A stretch of 52,852 bases of DNA. Source: CAILZL01 sp035548495 (lineage in GTDB: Bacteria; Pseudomonadota; Gammaproteobacteria; Steroidobacterales; Steroidobacteraceae). The notes below the pieces were generated by a model. That model searched no databases. It was not told where the DNA came from and saw only the letters and a list, made by a program, of their open reading frames with translations. Each line of letters starts with the position of its first letter. The first letter of the stretch is position 1. The stretch spans positions 1 through 52,852 of the forward strand of contig DASZSV010000011.1 of the NCBI GenBank assembly GCA_035548495.1. Direction: 5' to 3'. The translations under genes were made by a program, and so were the position numbers. Shown here one piece after another: positions 33,936 to 42,108 of this stretch.

Positions 33936-34400
33936 ATGATTTCAACGGATACCCGTGATGCCTTGCTGCCTGTTTCCTGGCGTTCACGCCCGGGAGACTT
34001 TGTCAGCTTGATGACGCTGTATGAGAGCAACTACGTGCGTCTCAATGACTGGTTGCCGCAACTCGCATTCATGCAGGGTGAATACCTGTCGCAGCTTGAG
34101 GATGATTGTCCGCTGCATTTCCGTCTGGAAGAACACGGACGTTACACCACGACGTTTACCTTGACCTACCGTTTTGAAACCGTGGCGGGCAGCATTGCCG
34201 ATCCTGATTTGCAGGTGCGTGCCTATCACGACGCACATCTTGCCGAAGTGCTCAGTTGTGCCCGCTGGCACCAGCATGGTGTGCTGGCGTCCATCAAGTC
34301 ATCACTGCGCGCACAACTCAATGATCGCTGGCTGCGCAACATGATGCTCAATAAATGGCTTGAATACTGCGTTGAACGCGGGCACCGGTTTCAGGTGTGA
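33936..34400 (+). CDS. DUF1249-type protein (YqiB-like)
   Basis: A 154-residue cytosolic protein with the pattern of the DUF1249/YqiB family: LMTLYESNYVRLNDWLPQL, LHFRLEEHGRYTTTFTLTY, LQVRAYHDAHLAEVLSC and an RWLRNMMLNKWLEYC C-terminus. The family is conserved in gammaproteobacteria and its function is not established. A TATATT box lies at 33924-33929 but without a well-spaced -35. The coiled-coil gene starts 27 bp after the stop, so the two may be co-transcribed. Confidence 0.8.
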   Translation: MISTDTRDALLPVSWRSRPGDFVSLMTLYESNYVRLNDWLPQLAFMQGEYLSQLEDDCPLHFRLEEHGRYTTTFTLTYRFETVAGSIADPDLQVRAYHDAHLAEVLSCARWHQHGVLASIKSSLRAQLNDRWLRNMMLNKWLEYCVERGHRFQV

Positions 34401-34427
34401 TTCCGCTGCATTGATCCGAAGGACATC

Positions 34428-35489
34428 ATGGGCTTCAAGTCAAACATCGAAGGATTGCGCAAGCGCATGCGCAGAACGCCCAGGAAAGAGGAAGATGAGC
34501 GGCTGATGAAGCTGTATCTCAACCGCGTCGAACTCAAGAAGGAGTTTTCGCGATTGCAGGACGAGAACTATCGCTTGCAGCAGCAACTCAAGAAAAGCGA
34601 AGCGTTGCACGGTCAGGCACTGGGACGTCACAAACAACTGGAAGAATTTTTCGGTGATCCCGGCAACGCCGGTACCGGACTGATTTTTTACCAGCTTCAG
34701 ATGATCTGGAATAAGGCAACCGCGCGTGTCATCGAGCTGGCGCAGGAACTGAATGTGCAGCAGCTTGAACGTGAGCGGCGTCTGCAATTGATGGAATTCA
34801 ACCAGAAACGCCAGCGCCGTTTGGCGGAGCTGGAGCGGCAGATTCTGGATGCGCAATCGAATGTGGATGCCATGGATGCAAAGCTGCTGTTACTGCAACG
34901 CAAACTGCAATCCCTGAACCGGTTCTGGCATTACTTCAAGCGCCGCGAAGTGCTCACCACCGTGGCGCCGGTGCAGGCTGAGTACGATGCGGCACGCATG
35001 CAACTGGATGAATTGCATGCTGTACATGAACGGCTTGCACAGGAGCCTGATCCGCCTGCGGTTGGACTCAGCGTATCAGGCAAGCGATTGGTGAATACGG
35101 CGGTGCTGGCATATGCACAGCAATTGGTGGAACGTCTGGGTGCGGAAGGCATTGCACCGCTGGCAAAGGAAACCATCAACAAGCGCGTGCAGGATGCAAG
35201 TTATGGCAACACGGCGGCGGCGAAACAGTTACTGGAGAAGCTGCCTGCTGCATTGAAGATGCTGCGCGACAACTCGCGTGATTTGCAGAAACTGAAATCG
35301 TATACGACCAAACTGCGCGCCAATGCCAGCTATCGCACGGATGACGATACGGTGCCCATGCCTGAATCCATCGGTACCACAACGGTGCGCATTCTGGGCA
35401 ATGATCTTTCCCAGCAGAAGGCGGAATTTGAAGAGGTCAATGTGCTGCTGGACAACTACTGGGATTTGTACTCAACACTGATACACTGA
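34428..35489 (+). CDS. Coiled-coil protein of unknown function
   Basis: A 353-residue soluble protein I do not recognise. The first 200 residues are strongly predicted coiled coil by eye: basic start MGFKSNIEGLRKRMRR, then ELKKEFSRLQDENYRLQQQL, ERERRLQLMEFNQKRQRRLA and LLLLQRKLQSLNRFWHYFKR. The C-terminal 130 residues are helical with conserved-looking KRLVNTAVLAYAQQLVERLG and NTAAAKQLLEKLPAALKML, ending with a polar patch and DNYWDLYSTLIH. No signal peptide or membrane helix is seen. GAAGGA precedes the ATG at good spacing. A structural, scaffold or SMC-like accessory role is possible but unproven. Confidence 0.8.
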   Translation: MGFKSNIEGLRKRMRRTPRKEEDERLMKLYLNRVELKKEFSRLQDENYRLQQQLKKSEALHGQALGRHKQLEEFFGDPGNAGTGLIFYQLQMIWNKATARVIELAQELNVQQLERERRLQLMEFNQKRQRRLAELERQILDAQSNVDAMDAKLLLLQRKLQSLNRFWHYFKRREVLTTVAPVQAEYDAARMQLDELHAVHERLAQEPDPPAVGLSVSGKRLVNTAVLAYAQQLVERLGAEGIAPLAKETINKRVQDASYGNTAAAKQLLEKLPAALKMLRDNSRDLQKLKSYTTKLRANASYRTDDDTVPMPESIGTTTVRILGNDLSQQKAEFEEVNVLLDNYWDLYSTLIH

Positions 35490-35517
35490 ACGACGGTGCC
35501 ATCGTTGCAAGTGAGTC

Positions 35518-36480
35518 ATGATGAATGAATGGTTGAGTGTCAGGATTAGCCGCAAACAAACAGAAGCCGCGGATATTGTTTCCTTTAAGCTGGTGAGCGC
35601 AGATGGCAGCGCACTGCCGCCATTTACCGCTGGATCGCATATTGATGTTGAAGTGCGGCCGGATCTGGTTCGCCAGTATTCATTGTGCAATGCCTCCGGC
35701 GATGATCATTATCTGATTGCCGTGTTGAAAGAGCCCAGCTCACGCGGCGGATCGAGTGGCATGCATGAACTTGCGGAAGGCGCAGTCATTCGCATCAGCG
35801 CGCCAAGAAATCAGTTTCCACTGGTTGCGACAGCAGCAAAATCGCTGTTGTTTGCCGGCGGCATCGGCATCACGCCGTTGTTCTCCATGGCGGAGACATT
35901 GTCACTTGCCCATTCGCCATTCATCCTGCATTACTGCGCGCAATCTCCAGAACGCATGGCGTTCATGCAGTATCTGCAGCAGGCATCTTATCGTGATAAT
36001 GTGTTCATGCATTTTGACAATGGCGCATTCACTCAGCGTCTTGCGCCTGAGCGTGTGCTGGCAACCGTCGAGTCAGGCACACACATTTATGCATGCGGCC
36101 CCGCAGGTTTTATTGACTGGATTGTTGCAACGGCTCGCTATGCAGGCTGGCCGGATGCACAGATACACCTTGAATACTTTTCTGCGCAGACGTCGCCGGA
36201 TGCCGATGCAATGCAATCGTTCGAAGTGCAGGTCGCGAGCACCGGCGCTGTGTTCATCGTCGAACCGGGGCAAAGCATTACCGATGTGTTGCGCGCCAAT
36301 GGCATGTATGTACCCACCTCGTGTGAACAGGGCATCTGTGGCACCTGTCTCACTACGGTTATCGACGGCATTCCGGATCATCGTGACAATTTTCTTACCG
36401 AAGATGAACGCAACAGCAACACATTGATCATGCCGTGCTGTTCGCGAGCAAAAAGTCACAGGCTGGTACTCGATTTGTAA
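35518..36480 (+). CDS. Phthalate-dioxygenase-reductase-type ferredoxin-NAD(P) oxidoreductase
   Basis: A 320-residue three-part electron-transfer protein. An FMN-binding barrel comes first (RQYSLCNA), then an NAD-binding domain (LLFAGGIGITPLFSMAETL and YACGPAGFIDWI), and a C-terminal plant-type 2Fe-2S domain (YVPTSCEQGICGTCLTTVID, with the fourth Cys in MPCCSRAKS). Such reductases (VanB, PobB, OphA1) pass electrons from NADH to a Rieske oxygenase in aromatic-compound breakdown. No oxygenase component is next to it, so its partner is unknown. ATG at 35518 and 35521 are both possible; AAGTGAG precedes them. Confidence 0.9.
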   Translation: MMNEWLSVRISRKQTEAADIVSFKLVSADGSALPPFTAGSHIDVEVRPDLVRQYSLCNASGDDHYLIAVLKEPSSRGGSSGMHELAEGAVIRISAPRNQFPLVATAAKSLLFAGGIGITPLFSMAETLSLAHSPFILHYCAQSPERMAFMQYLQQASYRDNVFMHFDNGAFTQRLAPERVLATVESGTHIYACGPAGFIDWIVATARYAGWPDAQIHLEYFSAQTSPDADAMQSFEVQVASTGAVFIVEPGQSITDVLRANGMYVPTSCEQGICGTCLTTVIDGIPDHRDNFLTEDERNSNTLIMPCCSRAKSHRLVLDL

Positions 36481-36509
36481 GGAAAACCTCCCGGTGCCGC
36501 AAGGTCATT

Positions 36510-36537
36510 TTGGATTGGCATGCAGCGATGTTATGAT
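36510..36537 (+). promoter_or_regulatory. Candidate promoter for the phosphatase-like gene
   Basis: TTGGAT (36510-36515) and TATGAT (36532-36537) are 16 bp apart. The expected start falls at about 36543-36545, practically on the proposed start codon. Confidence 0.4.
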
Positions 36538-36543
36538 CGGCCA

Positions 36544-37107
36544 ATGCAAACAGAATTCAAGCGACTGAAACGTCGGCCATTTCTGGTGCCGTTGATCCTG
36601 CCGCTGCTGTTGGTGGCGCTGCTTGCGGTGATGGCCATCTGGCTGTTTGATGCACGGGCAACTTCAATCATCATTGTTGTTCCGAATGCCGAAACCGAAG
36701 TGACACAAACGGCCAATGCCAATCCCGGCCTGAGCGAAGCCGGACAATTGCGCGCCAGACATTTGCAGCAATTTCTCGACAAGGCAAAACCCAATCGCGG
36801 TGTGGATGTCATCTACGTATCGGAAGGACTGGCCACACAACAGACTGCAGCGCCGGTGGCGGCCAGCATGGGACTGGCGGTGAACGTCATTCCCAACGCG
36901 ATGTGGCCGCGATTGCAGCACATCATCACGCGCGATCATCTGGGCGAAGTGATACTGGTGGTCGCGACTGCCGACAAGATCAAGACGTATCTGGCGCAGG
37001 CCGGTGTGGGCGAAGTGGACATTGCACCGGATGATAATTCGTCCGTGTTCGTGATTGCGCGTTCGCGGCTCAGCAAGAAGGCCGTGGTTCGATTGCGCTA
37101 CGACTGA
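36544..37107 (+). CDS. Membrane-anchored degenerate histidine-phosphatase-like protein
   Basis: A 187-residue protein with a basic N-terminus (MQTEFKRLKRRPF) and one membrane helix (about 14-36: LVPLILPLLLVALLAVMAIW), the rest probably periplasmic. The fold pattern follows the phosphoglycerate mutase/histidine phosphatase superfamily: a first strand IIIVVPNAETE, then NPGLSEAGQLRARHLQQFL, VDVIYVSEGLATQQTAAPVA, and GEVILVVATADKIKTYL. The catalytic RHG at the end of the first strand is replaced by PNA, and the second catalytic His before the late strand is missing too, so a phosphatase reaction is unlikely. It may be a binding or regulatory relative. An upstream ATG at 36520 is in frame. tRNA-Ala follows. 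Confidence 0.75.
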   Translation: MQTEFKRLKRRPFLVPLILPLLLVALLAVMAIWLFDARATSIIIVVPNAETEVTQTANANPGLSEAGQLRARHLQQFLDKAKPNRGVDVIYVSEGLATQQTAAPVAASMGLAVNVIPNAMWPRLQHIITRDHLGEVILVVATADKIKTYLAQAGVGEVDIAPDDNSSVFVIARSRLSKKAVVRLRYD

Positions 37108-37113
37108 TGCCGC

Positions 37114-37141
37114 TTGCGTGTGTTGTTTGCAGTGATACACT
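37114..37141 (+). promoter_or_regulatory. Candidate promoter for tRNA-Ala
   Basis: TTGCGT (37114-37119) and TACACT (37136-37141) are 16 bp apart, with the mature tRNA starting 14 bp after the -10. Prediction by eye. Confidence 0.5.
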
Positions 37142-37154
37142 CGCGCACCTGACT

Positions 37155-37230
37155 GGGGCCGTAGCTCAGCTGGGAGAGCGTCTCGTTCGCAATGAGAAGG
37201 TCAGGGGTTCGATCCCCCTCGGCTCCACCA
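37155..37230 (+). tRNA. tRNA-Ala (anticodon CGC)
   Basis: Seventy-six nucleotides with encoded CCA. The acceptor GGGGCCG pairs with CGGCTCC and includes the G3-U70 wobble pair that identifies alanine tRNAs. The anticodon loop TTCGCAA holds CGC, reading GCG codons. The T arm is AGGGGTTCGATCCCCCT. The CGC isoacceptor is the minor one, distinct from the TGC and GGC tRNAs usually found in rRNA operons or elsewhere. Confidence 0.97.
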
Positions 37231-37233
37231 ATC

Positions 37234-37394
37234 TTTCTTTTTGTTTTACTTTTTCTTTGGATTTGCAAAGGAAAAGTAAATAGAGTCAGGGGGCGAGCAT
37301 GGCGAGCGCCGACCCGGATTTCTTTTTGTTTTGCTTTTTCTTTTGATTCGAAAAGAAAAGCAAATAGAGTGAGGGAGGTTGCGCAGCAACCGCC
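37234..37394. repeat. Two tandem 85-bp hairpin repeats between tRNA-Ala and tRNA-Arg
   Basis: Units start at 37234 and 37319 with the same TTTCTTTTTGTTTT. Each has a stem of about 15 bp followed by AAATAGAGT(C/G)AGGG and a second, GC-rich hairpin. Unit 1 pairs TTTACTTTTTCTTTG with CAAAGGAAAAGTAAA; unit 2 pairs TTTGCTTTTTCTTTT with AAAAGAAAAGCAAA, so both stem differences (A-T to G-C, G-C to T-A) are compensated. The second hairpins also differ but pair (GGCG...CGCC; GGTTGC-GCA-GCAACC). Similar pyrimidine/purine hairpins occur in Xanthomonas-type genomes. The bases from 37395 to 37506 show nothing further. Confidence 0.8.
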
Positions 37395-37506
37395 AACGCT
37401 CTTTCGATATGGGGTCTCCCATCTTTTTTATTACTCGCTATAACAAAATGAATTTGGTTTGAAAGGCTGAACTTTCTCAATCCGTTCCAAGCTGCAATTG
37501 CATCAT

Positions 37507-37582
37507 GCCCCGGTAGCTCAGTGGATAGAGCGACCGCCTCCTAAGCGGTAGGTCGCAGGTTCAACTCCTGCCCGGGGCGCCA
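37507..37582 (+). tRNA. tRNA-Arg (anticodon CCT)
   Basis: Seventy-six nucleotides with encoded CCA. The acceptor GCCCCGG pairs with CCGGGGC; D arm GCTCAGTGGATAGAGC; anticodon stem-loop ACCGC-CTCCTAA-GCGGT with anticodon CCT, reading the rare codon AGG; T arm GCAGGTTCAACTCCTGC. tRNA-Arg(CCT) genes are frequent integration sites, but no integrase or attachment duplicate is visible here. Confidence 0.98.
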
Positions 37583-37722
37583 TCCATATTTGTTTTGGCA
37601 TCAATGTGGTGCTCATTTATCAGGTGGCGCACCGCTTGTGCTGTTTTTTTACAATGATGTGTGACGAAATGGGGCAAAAGTGCATTCAAGCTCACCATTT
37701 CGCAAAGAAATTCTCCGTGTTT

Positions 37723-37752
37723 TTGTCAATCATCGGGTCATTCGGCTAAACT
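37723..37752 (+). promoter_or_regulatory. Candidate promoter for the sucA operon
   Basis: TTGTCA (37723-37728) and TAAACT (37747-37752) are 18 bp apart, implying a 5' leader of about 58 nt before sucA. Confidence 0.5.
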
Positions 37753-37817
37753 ACGCGGCCTTGTATGCCGATCCATAATGTCCGGATTTCCCCATTGTCA
37801 CTAGGACTTACGCACGA

Positions 37818-40697
37818 ATGAGCGAGTCATTGCAAGCGCTGCTTGAAAATAGCGCTTTGGGTGCTGATCAAGCCGCCTACCTTGAATCCCTGTATGAACA
37901 ATACCTGAACAATCCCGAGTCGCTGGAGCCACGGTGGCGCAACTATTTTGCGACGCTGCGCAAAGGGGCGGCGGCCGAGGTTGCGCATGGCGCCATTCGT
38001 GATGCGCTGGCGGCGCGTGCCAGAGAGCATCGTACTCATGTTGTCACCGCAAATGGCGCCACCGACGAGATGGTGGAAAAGCAGGGCGCGGTATCGCGAT
38101 TGATGCAGGTGTATGCCAATCGCGGGCATCTGGTCGCTGATCTTGATCCGCTTGGGCTGTGGGTACGTCCCGAACCCGATGTGCTGAAGCTCAGTTACTT
38201 CGGCCTGACCGAAACCGATCTCGACTCCGAATTCCATACTTCAGGTCCCTTCAACCCCGGCATCAAGTCGGGGACCATGAAGTTGCGCGACATCATTGCC
38301 GGTGTAAAGAAAGTCTATTGCGGCAACATCGGCGCCGAGTTTGCGCATGTGTCGAATACGGCGGAGCGTTTGTGGTTGCAGCAGCGCTTTCTTGATGGCC
38401 GCCTCAATCATCGTTTCAACAACGATGAACGCAAAAGCATTCTGTGGCAATTGACTGCAGCGGAAGGACTGGAACGTTATCTGGCCACGCGCTATCCCGC
38501 GCAAAAGCGCTTTTCGCTGGAAGGCGGCGACAGCCTGATTCCATTGATGGATGACTTGATCCAGCAAGGTGGTGTGTGTGGTGTGGAAGAAATCATCATC
38601 GGCATGGCGCATCGTGGCCGGCTGAATGTGCTGGTGAATGTACTGGGCAAGTCGCCGCAGGAACTGTTCTCCGAATTCGAAGGCAATTACGACCTGAATC
38701 ATATGCAGGGTTCAGGTGATGTGAAGTATCACAAAGGCTTTTCGGTGGACATTCGCACCAAGGGCGGCAATGTGCATGTCGCGCTGGCCTTCAATCCTTC
38801 GCATCTCGAAGTGGTGGATCCAGTGGTGGAAGGGTCGGTGCGTGCGCGCCAGCAACGCCGCAATGACACGGCTGGTGACAAAGTAGTGCCCATTCTGTTG
38901 CACGGTGACTCTGCGTTCTCCGGTCAGGGCGTGATCATGGAAACACTGCAACTGTCACAGGCACGCGGCTTTTATACCGGTGGCACCGTGCATGTGATCA
39001 TCAACAATCAGGTGGGTTTCACCACGCACGATCCGCGCGATACGCGTTCAACAGTGTATTGCAGCGATCCGGCGAAAATGATTGAGGCGCCGGTGTTTCA
39101 TGTGAATGGCGATGATCCTGAAGCAGTGGTGTTTGTCACGCGGCTGGCACTGGACTATCGCATGACCTTTCACAAGGATGTGGTCATTGATCTGGTCTGT
39201 TATCGCCGCCTTGGCCACAACGAAGCGGATGAACCTGCGGCCACACAGCCGGTGATGTATCAGGTAATTCGCAACAAGCCCACCACCCGGCAGATCTATG
39301 CCGAACGTCTTGTCAGTGATGGTGTGTTGAAGATGACCGAGGCCGATGAAATGGCCGAGCGTTATCGCAGTGAAATGGATGCAGGCAAGTCACAGGCGCC
39401 GCAGGCGCTGGGCATGATTGGCAACAAGCACACCGTGGACTGGAGCAAGTACATCGGCGCATCGTGGGACGAAGTAGTGCCCACCGGCGCGAAGATGGAT
39501 GTATTGCGCGATCTCGGCGCCAGGCTGACCAGTGTGCCTGCGAACATCACGCTGCATCGACAGGTCACTCGCATCGTGCAGGATCGCGAAAAGATGCTGG
39601 CTGGACAAATGCCGCTCGACTGGGGTTGTGCAGAAACGCTGGCGTACGCAACGCTGCTCAATGAAGGATTTGAAGTCCGCATCACCGGACAGGACAGCGG
39701 ACGCGGCACGTTCTTTCATCGTCATGCGGTGTGGCACGACCAGAGCACCGGCAGTTGCTACATACCGTTGCAGAACCTTGCACCTTCACAACCGCGATTT
39801 ACAGTGATTGATTCGCTGTTGTCCGAAGAAGCCGTGATGGGTTTTGAATATGGATTCTCCACCACCGAGCCCAATTGCCTGACGATCTGGGAAGGCCAGT
39901 TCGGTGACTTTGCCAATGGTGCACAGGTCATCATTGATCAATTCATCAGTTCCGGTGAAGCCAAGTGGGGACGCCTGTGCGGACTCACTCTGTTCCTGCC
40001 GCATGGTTATGAAGGGCAGGGGCCGGAACATTCTTCCGCGCGACTCGAACGTTTTCTGCAATTGAGTGCCGAGAACAACATGCAGGTCTGTGTGCCTTCA
40101 ACACCGGCACAGATGTTCCACATGTTGCGCAGACAGATGATCCGCAAGCTGCGCAAGCCGCTGATCGTGATGACACCCAAGAGTCTGTTGCGTCACAAGT
40201 TGTCGGTCTCTTCGCTGGAAGAACTGACGAAAGGCACCTTCCGCAATGTGATTGACGAAATTGATGACATCAATCCCGCGGAGGTGAAGCGGGTGGTGTT
40301 CTGTGCCGGCAAGGTGTATTTCGACCTGCTGGAATCACGCCGTGCCGATGGCATTCGTGATATTGCGCTGGTTCGCATCGAACAACTGTATCCCTTCCCC
40401 ACACAGGAATATGCCGCCGTCATCAACAAGTACAGCAATGCACGCGAGATTGTGTGGTGCCAGGAAGAACCGCAGAACCAGGGAAGCTGGTACCAGATAC
40501 GTCATCGTCTGCAGGAACCGTTAAGTGCCAGAGACCAGTTGTTGTATGCAGGCCGTGCGCCCGCTGCGGCGCCTGCGACAGGCATCATGAAGTTGCATAC
40601 CGCACAGTTGCATGAACTGGTCGATGCCGCGTTACGGTCCACCAGTGCGGAAGAATCCATGCGCCAGACCATGCGATTGCGTGCACCGGCGCGCTGA
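37818..40697 (+). CDS. sucA: 2-oxoglutarate dehydrogenase E1 component
   Basis: The thiamine-diphosphate decarboxylase of the TCA-cycle 2-oxoglutarate dehydrogenase complex. The 959 residues (E. coli 933) begin with the E2-binding N-terminal helix (LYEQYLNNPESLEPRWRNYF). The ThDP-binding region is LHGDSAFSGQGVIMETLQLS with GGTVHVIINNQVGFTT, and the substrate-side motif is GMAHRGRLNVLVNVLGKS. The transketolase-like half has VIDSLLSEEAVMGFEYGFS and LPHGYEGQGPEHSSARLERF. A weak AGGA lies 11 nt before the ATG. sucB starts 67 bp after the stop, so the three complex genes sit together without sdh genes. Confidence 0.98.
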   Translation: MSESLQALLENSALGADQAAYLESLYEQYLNNPESLEPRWRNYFATLRKGAAAEVAHGAIRDALAARAREHRTHVVTANGATDEMVEKQGAVSRLMQVYANRGHLVADLDPLGLWVRPEPDVLKLSYFGLTETDLDSEFHTSGPFNPGIKSGTMKLRDIIAGVKKVYCGNIGAEFAHVSNTAERLWLQQRFLDGRLNHRFNNDERKSILWQLTAAEGLERYLATRYPAQKRFSLEGGDSLIPLMDDLIQQGGVCGVEEIIIGMAHRGRLNVLVNVLGKSPQELFSEFEGNYDLNHMQGSGDVKYHKGFSVDIRTKGGNVHVALAFNPSHLEVVDPVVEGSVRARQQRRNDTAGDKVVPILLHGDSAFSGQGVIMETLQLSQARGFYTGGTVHVIINNQVGFTTHDPRDTRSTVYCSDPAKMIEAPVFHVNGDDPEAVVFVTRLALDYRMTFHKDVVIDLVCYRRLGHNEADEPAATQPVMYQVIRNKPTTRQIYAERLVSDGVLKMTEADEMAERYRSEMDAGKSQAPQALGMIGNKHTVDWSKYIGASWDEVVPTGAKMDVLRDLGARLTSVPANITLHRQVTRIVQDREKMLAGQMPLDWGCAETLAYATLLNEGFEVRITGQDSGRGTFFHRHAVWHDQSTGSCYIPLQNLAPSQPRFTVIDSLLSEEAVMGFEYGFSTTEPNCLTIWEGQFGDFANGAQVIIDQFISSGEAKWGRLCGLTLFLPHGYEGQGPEHSSARLERFLQLSAENNMQVCVPSTPAQMFHMLRRQMIRKLRKPLIVMTPKSLLRHKLSVSSLEELTKGTFRNVIDEIDDINPAEVKRVVFCAGKVYFDLLESRRADGIRDIALVRIEQLYPFPTQEYAAVINKYSNAREIVWCQEEPQNQGSWYQIRHRLQEPLSARDQLLYAGRAPAAAPATGIMKLHTAQLHELVDAALRSTSAEESMRQTMRLRAPAR

Positions 40698-40764
40698 AGG
40701 TTTTAACAGGCTTGATCCACAATCATTTGCACCGCTGAATTTTCAGATTTACAGAGAAGTCACA

Positions 40765-41949
40765 ATGAGCATTGAAGTCAAAGTTCCACAGTTGCCGGAG
40801 TCGGTCAGTGATGCGCTGCTTGCCAAATGGCACAAGAAAGCCGGTGATGCAGTCACGCGCGATGAAAACCTGATTGATCTGGAAACCGACAAGGTGATGC
40901 TCGAAGTACCCGCACCGGCAACGGGAGTGTTGAAGGAAATCAGAATGCAGAACGGCGCCACCGTCACCAGCGGTCAGGTACTGGCGATTATTGAAGCGGG
41001 CGCGACCGCAACGGCAAGTGCAACGCCTGCTGCTTCGACCAGTCAGAAAGCTGAAGTGAAGCCGGCAGAAAAAACCGCTGCAGAAAAGTCCGGACCTGCA
41101 GCGCGTCACATGATGGAACAGAATAAAGTGAATCCCGCCGAGATTGCTGCAACGGGCAAAGACGGTCGCGTCACCAAGGGCGATGTGATCCAGTATTTAT
41201 CGCAACCGGCGAAACAGGCTGCGCCGGTATCACTGCCTGCTGCAGGCGCACGCACTGAACAGCGCGTGCCCATGACACGCTTGCGTGCACGCATTGCTGA
41301 ACGTCTGGTACAGGCGCAATCCACTGCGGCGATGTTGACCACCTTTAACGAAGTGGATTTGACTGCCGTTAACGACATTCGTGCCCGTTACAAGGACAAG
41401 TTTGAGAAAACGCACGGCGTCAAGCTGGGCTTCTCGTCGTTTTTCATCAAGGCTTCTATCGAAGCACTGCGCAAGTTTCCTGCTGTCAATGCCTCCATTG
41501 ATGGCAACGACATTGTCTATCACGAGTACTATGACATGGGCGTTGCAGTATCGACGGATCGTGGTCTGATGGTGCCGGTGATTCGCAATGCGGAGAACTT
41601 GAGTTTTGCAGAACTGGAAGCCGCGGTGGGCAACTATGCCAAGCGCGCACGCGAAGGTTCCATTTCTCTTGAAGAACTGACCGGCGGCACCTTCACCATT
41701 ACTAATGGTGGCGTGTTCGGTTCATTGTTGTCCACGCCGATTCTGAACATGCCGCAAGTGGCGATTCTCGGCATGCACAAGATTCAGGAACGGCCGGTGG
41801 TGGTCGATGGGCAGATCGTGATTCGTCCGATGATGTATCTCGCACTGACATATGATCATCGTATTGTGGATGGCCGCGACTCCGTGCAATTCCTGGTTGC
41901 CATCAAGGAAGCGCTGGAAGATCCGGCGCGATTGTTGTTGCAGTTGTGA
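40765..41949 (+). CDS. sucB: Dihydrolipoamide succinyltransferase (2-oxoglutarate dehydrogenase E2)
   Basis: Forms the core of the complex, moving the succinyl group from E1 to CoA. The 394 residues (E. coli 405) have one N-terminal lipoyl domain with Lys43 in ETDKVMLEVPAP, an Ala/Thr/Lys-rich linker (about 80-110), the E3-binding domain (RHMMEQNKVNPAEIAATGKD), and the catalytic domain ending with YDHRIVDGRDSVQFL, which contains the HxxxDG active site. I used the ATG at 40765, preceded by AGAGAAG; the open frame upstream overlaps sucA and is not homologous. Confidence 0.97.
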   Translation: MSIEVKVPQLPESVSDALLAKWHKKAGDAVTRDENLIDLETDKVMLEVPAPATGVLKEIRMQNGATVTSGQVLAIIEAGATATASATPAASTSQKAEVKPAEKTAAEKSGPAARHMMEQNKVNPAEIAATGKDGRVTKGDVIQYLSQPAKQAAPVSLPAAGARTEQRVPMTRLRARIAERLVQAQSTAAMLTTFNEVDLTAVNDIRARYKDKFEKTHGVKLGFSSFFIKASIEALRKFPAVNASIDGNDIVYHEYYDMGVAVSTDRGLMVPVIRNAENLSFAELEAAVGNYAKRAREGSISLEELTGGTFTITNGGVFGSLLSTPILNMPQVAILGMHKIQERPVVVDGQIVIRPMMYLALTYDHRIVDGRDSVQFLVAIKEALEDPARLLLQL

Positions 41950-41968
41950 TCTCGTTGACGTTGTTACA

Positions 41969-42067
41969 TGTCACTCTTTGCCATTGCAAAAACGCCGTAA
42001 ATACTTCCCTGTAGGCTCCGACAAAAACATCCGTGTTTTTGCGGTTTCGCACTGACAAAGAGTGACA
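41969..42067. repeat. Three-branch palindrome, copy between sucB and lpd
   Basis: The outer arms TGTCACTCTTTG (41969-41980) and CAAAGAGTGACA (42056-42067) are perfect 12-bp inverted copies with weaker pairing beyond. The core reads AAAAACGCCGTAAATACTTC, then CCTGTAGGCTCCG, ACAAAAACATCCGTGTTTTTG and GCGGTTT. CCGACAAAAAC/GTTTTTGCGG forms the inner hairpin. It begins 20 bp after the sucB stop and ends 41 bp before the lpd start. No T-run. Confidence 0.8.
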
Positions 42068-42108
42068 AGCAACACGTCTTTTATTGAATTTCGATTAAAG
42101 AGCGTCCC

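Noticed and set aside
37231..37506. CRISPR-like or coding content between the two tRNA genes
   Set aside because: Only two repeat units occur, directly adjacent with no spacers of constant length, and the frames through them are low-complexity.
37507..37582. tRNA-Arg(CCT) as an integration site of a genomic island
   Set aside because: The following gene is sucA. No integrase or repeat of the tRNA 3' end is visible in the window.
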